A stretch of DNA of 5,887 nt, from the NCBI GenBank assembly GCA_020696885.1, contig JAJFMS010000261.1, forward strand, positions 1-5,887, given 5' to 3'. Positions 1 through 3,412 of this stretch are shown piece after piece. Within the stretch, counting starts at the first letter, position 1. Each line of letters opens with the position of its first letter. This stretch comes from Armatimonadota bacterium (GTDB lineage Bacteria > Armatimonadota > SYMT01). Under the pieces are notes generated by a model. That model was not told the origin of the DNA, ran no database searches, and worked only from the letters and a program-made list of their open reading frames with translations. Both the position numbers and the translations under genes were made by a program.

Positions 1-1226
1 GGGAAGACGACCGCAGCGAGCAGCGCCAACAACTGCAGCGCGATCCCCTTGCCGGAGAGCACCAGCAGCGCGCAGAGCAAACCCGCTCCCACGGCCCCGG
101 ACGCCTGGAGCGAACGCGACACCGGCACGATCGAGGCGAGTAGCAGCAAAGCACCCGCGCCGATCCCCAGGGCGATCAGCGCCACCGGCAGCCGCCCGAT
201 GAGGTTGTCGGGCCAGACCCGGGTAAACGTGGAAGGAGCGGAGTTACGCGGGAGTCCGAAGCCGGACCGGGCCGTGTCTCGCGCCAGGTGCTGCACGTAG
301 TCCAGGTTGTCCTGAAGGGTGTGGGCCGTCACCGTATCCGGCAGGCGCACGTAGTTCAACCGGATGTTGCGCTCCGAGGAGGCGCGGACGTACCGCTCGA
401 CCGCTTCCTTGGGCGTAAGCCGCGCCATCTCGCCGCTGGAGATCGAGTGGACGCGGAGGAGGCGGTCCTTGAGCTGCTCGCTCATGGTCTGGTCGCCGCG
501 CTGCTTGCCGAACTCGATGCTGCCGTAGTAGAGGCCGTAGTCGCGGAACGCCTGCGCCGTCTCCTTCACCAGGCCGCTGAAGCCCAGGACCTCGTCGCCG
601 GCGAAGATCACCGTGGTGATCCCCTGTTCCTGCAGCCCGGCGAGCGCCCAGCGGAGGGACGGCACGTCCAGGCCGAGCGGGTTCATCACCCGCGCTATCG
701 GCATCAGGCCGGCCTGACGGATCTGCTGCACCGTATCCGGATCGATCCCGGTGGGGGTATCCGCGAGGTCGGCGAACCGGCCCGGCAGGTAGATGGTGCC
801 GCCGCCGGGGCCGGCCACCGTCACCCGATCCCCCTTCGGCGGGATTTCGGTGGCGCCGCGCACGAGGTGCGAGAGATGATCCGCGGCGCGGGAGGCGATG
901 TGCGGGTTGGAGAACGTGAGGCGGTACTCCTGGCCGTTGGGCACGGGAACGGCCTGGACGGAAACCACTCCGTCATCCTGGAGGCCGGCCAGCGGCTCTT
1001 CGGAGACCGACACGCCGGTGATGCCGGCGGATCGGAACCGGCTGAGCGCCTCGCCGACCGGGATACCGGTAGCGGCGGCCAGCGTCCGGAGTTGGGCGTA
1101 GTCCAGCACGAGCGCCACGCGGCGGCTCGCGGCTTCGACGCGGTACCGCATCGTCAGCGTCAGGAGCGCGCCCAGTAGTCCGATCGCTAGCAGCAGGAGG
1201 GGGAGAAAGTGGAAGCGTCGGAGCAT
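1..1226 (-). CDS. DUF5693-family membrane protein, C-terminus cut by window edge
   Basis: Translating the minus strand from the ATG at 1226 gives 408 residues with no stop before position 1, so the 3' end is outside the window. The N-terminus has a basic MLRR start and a hydrophobic segment (residues 8-24), a signal anchor or signal peptide. A soluble, probably extracytoplasmic region follows (about 27-340), and then at least three hydrophobic segments (about 343-367, 373-391, 396 onward). Motifs I recall from DUF5693 proteins are VLDYAQL (40-46), EALSRFRSAGITGVSVSEE (59-77), IEFGKQRG (237-244), TPKEAVERYVRASSERNIRL (271-290) and NLDYVQHL (307-314). Molecular function is unknown. In other bacteria I recall the family beside csaB, suggesting a cell-envelope role; that is inference. 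An in-frame upstream ATG at 1280, 9 nt after the rhomboid stop and preceded by a weak GGA, would add 18 residues. I prefer 1226 because it places the start just before the membrane segment and the extra codons lack the gene's GC-rich third positions. Confidence 0.8.
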   Translation of the reverse strand, partial: MLRRFHFLPLLLLAIGLLGALLTLTMRYRVEAASRRVALVLDYAQLRTLAAATGIPVGEALSRFRSAGITGVSVSEEPLAGLQDDGVVSVQAVPVPNGQEYRLTFSNPHIASRAADHLSHLVRGATEIPPKGDRVTVAGPGGGTIYLPGRFADLADTPTGIDPDTVQQIRQAGLMPIARVMNPLGLDVPSLRWALAGLQEQGITTVIFAGDEVLGFSGLVKETAQAFRDYGLYYGSIEFGKQRGDQTMSEQLKDRLLRVHSISSGEMARLTPKEAVERYVRASSERNIRLNYVRLPDTVTAHTLQDNLDYVQHLARDTARSGFGLPRNSAPSTFTRVWPDNLIGRLPVALIALGIGAGALLLLASIVPVSRSLQASGAVGAGLLCALLVLSGKGIALQLLALLAAVVF

Positions 1227-1289
1227 TGATGCAGCATCGCACGAAGAAAAACGACGCGCCGGGGCGCCCCGTTTGCTCATTGTATCCGT

Positions 1290-2042
1290 TTAGCGCCAGT
1301 CCATGAAGTCGGGCCTTGGCTCGGGTCTCCGGCCGCCTCTGAAGGAGGCTCCTCCCAGGATCTTGCCGATCACCAACCCGAAGATGAACCCGCCCACGTG
1401 CGCCGCGTAAGCGACGCCGCCGGTGACGTGGGCGCCGAGCGACAGGGTGCCGCGCAGGAACTCCAGCACGAACCAGAAGCCGAGCACCAGCCAGGCGGGG
1501 AGGTCCCGGGTGAACCAGATCCACCCCAGGGGGATGAGGCAGAGCACGCGGCTGCCCGGGAAGATGACGGCGTAAGCGCCCAGCACCCCCGCTACCGCGC
1601 CGGACGCGCCGACCATCGGGATCTCCGAGCCGGGGCCGATGGCAATCTGAAGCCCGGCTGCGGCCACTCCGGCGAGGAGGTAGAACAGGAGGAACCGACC
1701 CTTGCCCAGTTGGTCTTCCACGTTGTTCCCGAAGATCCAGAGGAACCACATGTTCCCGATCACGTGCATCCAGGAGCCGTGCAGGAACATCGAGGTGAAC
1801 ACCGTCAACCACGCGGGGTTGAAGTTGTAGAGCGTTACCGAACCTTCGTACCCGAGGGCGCCCGGCGGGTAGGCGTTGTTGGCGTTGTGGACGAGCTCCG
1901 CGGGGATGAGCCCGAAGATCAGGGCGGACGCGTCCAGCCCCATGGACTGCTGCCCGAAGAACACCAGCAGGTTGATCACGATCAGGATGATCGTGAGGAC
2001 CGGGGTGGTGCGGGTGGGGTTCTCGTCGTGCAGGGGGATCAT
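1290..2042 (-). CDS. Rhomboid family intramembrane serine protease
   Basis: This 250-residue protein is a complete bacterial rhomboid (peptidase family S54), which cleaves membrane-protein substrates within the lipid bilayer. The catalytic dyad is visible: Ser147 in GASGA (145-149) at the start of the fourth core helix, and His215 in AYAAHVGGF (211-219) in the last helix. The H88-x4-H93-x3-N97 motif in FLHGSWMHVIGN supplies the oxyanion-stabilising His and Asn. Hydrophobic segments fall at about 14-30, 78-104, 117-135, 145-161, 183-198 and 208-228, the six-helix core, with a long first loop (31-76) and a short charged, Pro/Arg-rich C-terminal tail. No extra soluble domain is present, so the substrate cannot be guessed. 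The ATG at 2042 is supported by a GGAGG ribosome binding site 10 nt upstream. The gene follows alr after a 258-nt gap containing a possible structured RNA, and is followed closely by the DUF5693 gene, probably in the same transcript. Confidence 0.95.
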   Translation of the reverse strand: MIPLHDENPTRTTPVLTIILIVINLLVFFGQQSMGLDASALIFGLIPAELVHNANNAYPPGALGYEGSVTLYNFNPAWLTVFTSMFLHGSWMHVIGNMWFLWIFGNNVEDQLGKGRFLLFYLLAGVAAAGLQIAIGPGSEIPMVGASGAVAGVLGAYAVIFPGSRVLCLIPLGWIWFTRDLPAWLVLGFWFVLEFLRGTLSLGAHVTGGVAYAAHVGGFIFGLVIGKILGGASFRGGRRPEPRPDFMDWR

Positions 2043-2052
2043 GGTGGGCCGG

Positions 2053-2057
2053 CCTCC
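2053..2057 (-). promoter_or_regulatory. Shine-Dalgarno site of the rhomboid gene, possibly hairpin-sequestered
   Basis: On the minus strand GGAGG lies 10 nt before the ATG at 2042 and supports that start. The self-complementary hexamer GCCGGC occurs on both sides (2048-2053 and 2070-2075), so a 6-bp stem could form with the Shine-Dalgarno bases in or at the edge of its loop. An alternative small stem, CCGG-AGG-CCGG, would also involve the site. This gives a possible means of controlling translation; pairing in the cell is inferred. Confidence 0.6.
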
Positions 2058-2104
2058 GGTCGAGTCGCTGCCGGCTTGCCCGGGATGTTCGACAGTCCTA
2101 TTCT

Positions 2105-2120
2105 ACCGGGTTTCCCCGGT
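2105..2120 (-). repeat. 6-bp perfect hairpin with GAAA tetraloop on the minus strand
   Basis: The arms 2105-2110 and 2115-2120 are perfectly complementary (ACCGGG / CCCGGT) and enclose four bases. In minus-strand RNA the loop reads GAAA, a GNRA tetraloop that is unusually stable and often a tertiary docking site. On the plus strand the loop would be UUUC, which is not a special tetraloop. This favours a minus-strand transcript, the direction of the flanking genes. No T-run follows. Confidence 0.6.
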
Positions 2121-2153
2121 GCGATTCGGAGAGTGGATTTCGGAAGTTCCACC

Positions 2154-2221
2154 CGCACGGGAAGAACACCGTAGGCAGCCGCCTGGTGCGGCGTTCGATT
2201 GCGGCGACCACTTCCCGTGCG
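2154..2221. repeat. Perfect 11-bp inverted repeat (stem A)
   Basis: CGCACGGGAAG at 2154-2164 is exactly complementary to CTTCCCGTGCG at 2211-2221, with a 46-nt spacer. The spacer contains one arm of the second inverted repeat (2169-2178) and the small hairpin CCGC/GCGG (2179-2182 with 2188-2191). Immediately flanking bases do not pair, so the repeat ends are sharp. Confidence 0.7.
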
Positions 2222-2287
2222 CGGTGAGTCCCGTTCCCGATGCCACGTGGCCGTGATCGAACGGACCACAAAGGGCCCTGCCTACGG
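2169..2287. repeat. Perfect 10-bp inverted repeat (stem B), interleaved with stem A
   Basis: CCGTAGGCAG at 2169-2178 is exactly complementary to CTGCCTACGG at 2278-2287, with a 99-nt spacer. One arm lies inside the loop of the 11-bp repeat and the other lies outside it, so simultaneous pairing of both repeats makes a pseudoknot. Confidence 0.65.
2247..2269 (-). repeat. Bulged 8-bp hairpin in the alr-rhomboid gap
   Basis: GTGGCCGT (2247-2254) pairs with ACGG (2261-2264) plus CCAC (2266-2269), leaving a single-base bulge at 2265 and a 6-nt loop (2255-2260). It lies between the 5' arms of stems B and A in a minus-strand transcript. The loop wording vaguely recalls a tRNA T-arm, but the required five-pair stem with a seven-base loop is not present. 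Confidence 0.5.
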
Positions 2288-2300
2288 CGTACCGCCCTGG

Positions 2301-3410
2301 TTAGCGAAAGATTGGCTCGGTTACTCGGGGGAGGCGGGCGGCCCAGCGGGTCAGGATCTCGTAGCTGATGGTCCCGGCGGCGGCGGCCAGGTCGGCGGCT
2401 GAGATCGTCTCGTCGCCCTGGCGGCCGAGGAAGACGGCGATCTCGCCCGCGGCTACGGGAGGGAGGTCGGTGACGTCCAGCAGCAACTGGTCCATGCAGA
2501 CGCGTCCCCGGATCGGCACCCGGCGGCCGCGGACCAGCGCCTCGCCGCGGTTGGAGAGCGACCACGGATAGCCGTCGCCGTAGCCGAGCGGCACGAGTGC
2601 CAGCCGGGAGGCGCGGGGTGCGGTCCAGGTGCCGCCGTAGCTCACGGCTTCCCCCACGGGCACCTCGCGCACCTGGACGATGCGGCCCTTCACGGAGGCC
2701 ACCGGCTCCACCGGAAACGGCAGCTCGCGCGGGGCGGGGGGCACGCCGTAGGTGAGCAGACCGCCCCGCACGCAATCCAGCCGGGCCGGGGGAAACCAGA
2801 GCGAGGCGGCGCTGTTCGCGGCGTGCAGCATCGGCCGGGGCGACCAGGTCCCCAGCTCGCGCGCCAGCGGCTCGAAGCGCCTCCATTGGGCTTCGGCCGC
2901 TTCCAGGTCCTCATCGTCCGCGCTGGCGAAGTGGGTGGCGACACCGGCCAGGGCGAGGTGCGGGTCCTCCAGCACGCGACGAGCGAAGGCTAGCGCTACC
3001 TCGGGGGAGACGCCCACGCGGTGCATGCCGGTGTCCACCTTTACGTGAACCGGAGCCGTCACGCCACGCGCGCCGGCCGCGGCGGCGAGGGCGGAGAGCA
3101 CATCTTCTCGCGTGACCACCGGCTCCAGGCGGTGCTCCACCAGCAGCTCCGCATGGTCTTCCAGCGAGAGTCCCAGCACCACGATCCGCCCGGCGAACCC
3201 GGAACTGCGAAGCTCCGCGCCTTCTTCCGGCAGGGCCACGGCCACCCCCAGGCAGCCCGCTTCCAGGGCCGCGGCGCCCATCACCGCCATCCCGTGGCCG
3301 TAGCCGTTCGACTTCACCACCGCCAGGACCGGCCGCTCGACGTAGGCCCCCAGCGCCCGCAGGTTGGCGCGGTAGGCGTCCAGGTTCAGCTCGATCCAGG
3401 CGGCGCGCAT
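2301..3410 (-). CDS. alr: Alanine racemase
   Basis: This 369-residue protein is a full-length PLP-dependent alanine racemase (EC 5.1.1.1), a cytoplasmic enzyme interconverting L- and D-alanine and supplying D-alanine for peptidoglycan. The N-terminal barrel carries Lys33 in VKSNGYGHG (32-40), the PLP Schiff-base lysine and one catalytic base. KVDTGMHRVG (124-133) provides Lys124, corresponding to the often carbamylated lysine, and Arg131, a carboxylate contact. Later barrel motifs are THF (159-161), HAANSAA (196-202) and RGGLLTYGV (215-223). The C-terminal domain carries Tyr258 in VSYGGTW (256-262), the second catalytic base, then GYGDGY (276-281) and RVCMDQ (303-308), the usual active-site entry segment. 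All key residues are present, so it should be active. The start at 3410 comes 2 nt after the smc stop (TGATCATG) with no visible Shine-Dalgarno sequence, suggesting coupling to smc translation. VKSNGYGHG differs mildly from the common VKANAYGHG. Confidence 0.97.
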   Translation of the reverse strand: MRAAWIELNLDAYRANLRALGAYVERPVLAVVKSNGYGHGMAVMGAAALEAGCLGVAVALPEEGAELRSSGFAGRIVVLGLSLEDHAELLVEHRLEPVVTREDVLSALAAAAGARGVTAPVHVKVDTGMHRVGVSPEVALAFARRVLEDPHLALAGVATHFASADDEDLEAAEAQWRRFEPLARELGTWSPRPMLHAANSAASLWFPPARLDCVRGGLLTYGVPPAPRELPFPVEPVASVKGRIVQVREVPVGEAVSYGGTWTAPRASRLALVPLGYGDGYPWSLSNRGEALVRGRRVPIRGRVCMDQLLLDVTDLPPVAAGEIAVFLGRQGDETISAADLAAAAGTISYEILTRWAARLPRVTEPIFR

Positions 3411-3412
3411 GA

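Larger units (their letters stand above)
2105..2287 (-). promoter_or_regulatory. Candidate structured RNA or 5' leader upstream of the rhomboid gene
   Basis: The non-coding gap between alr and the rhomboid gene has dense, ordered base-pairing potential. Read along a minus-strand transcript the elements are: 5' arm of stem B (2287-2278), a bulged 8-bp hairpin (2269-2247), 5' arm of stem A (2221-2211), a 4-bp hairpin (2191-2179), 3' arm of B (2178-2169), four unpaired bases, 3' arm of A (2164-2154), and a 6-bp GAAA-capped hairpin (2120-2105). B and A interleave, which is pseudoknot topology. The 4-bp hairpin directly abuts stem B, allowing coaxial stacking. A weak 5-bp stem, 2152-2148 with 2137-2133, is also possible. 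No U-run follows any hairpin, so these are not ordinary intrinsic terminators. Codon statistics argue against a hidden gene. It matches no riboswitch or ncRNA consensus that I can recall. Whether it is a cis-acting leader, a processed small RNA or chance structure is not settled by sequence alone. Confidence 0.4.

Noticed and set aside
288..1178. Long plus-strand open frame (296 codons) opposite the DUF5693 gene.
   Set aside because: It is an antisense shadow: the minus-strand frame gives a protein with recognisable family motifs and membrane segments, while this one is Arg/His/Gly-rich with no recognisable domain.
973..1812. Minus-strand open frame (279 codons) overlapping both the rhomboid and DUF5693 genes.
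   Set aside because: It is out of frame with both well-supported genes and gives an Arg/Pro-rich product with no family signature.
2100..2105. TAGAAT on the minus strand as a -10 element for a rhomboid promoter.
   Set aside because: No TTGACA-like hexamer lies 16-18 nt upstream and there is no extended -10 TG. The hexamer also overlaps the GAAA hairpin by one base. It is too weak to call as a promoter.
2129..2149. GGAACTT on the minus strand as an ECF-sigma -35 element.
   Set aside because: The only TCnnA-like partner lies about 13 nt downstream, shorter than the usual spacing for this class, and the palindromic context gives a simpler explanation.
2039..2269. Small minus-strand open frame (76 codons, GTG start) whose stop overlaps the rhomboid start as ATGA.
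   Set aside because: Third codon positions are much richer in A/T than in the four real genes, no Shine-Dalgarno sequence precedes the GTG, the protein resembles nothing I know, and the frame runs through the inverted repeats, which better explain the stretch.
2270..2298. AGGGC...GCCCTTT stem after the alr stop as an intrinsic terminator.
   Set aside because: The stem is only 5 bp with a 17-nt loop and is followed by just three Ts, and it would compete with stem B. Not convincing as a terminator.
2043..2300. tRNA, SRP RNA, RNase P RNA, tmRNA or common riboswitch in the alr-rhomboid gap.
   Set aside because: None of the consensus cores I can recall (T-arm with a seven-base loop, SRP GGAAGG/AGCAGC loops, RNase P GAGGAAAGUC, B12 box, T-box, SAM or ZTP cores) is present, so no known class is named.
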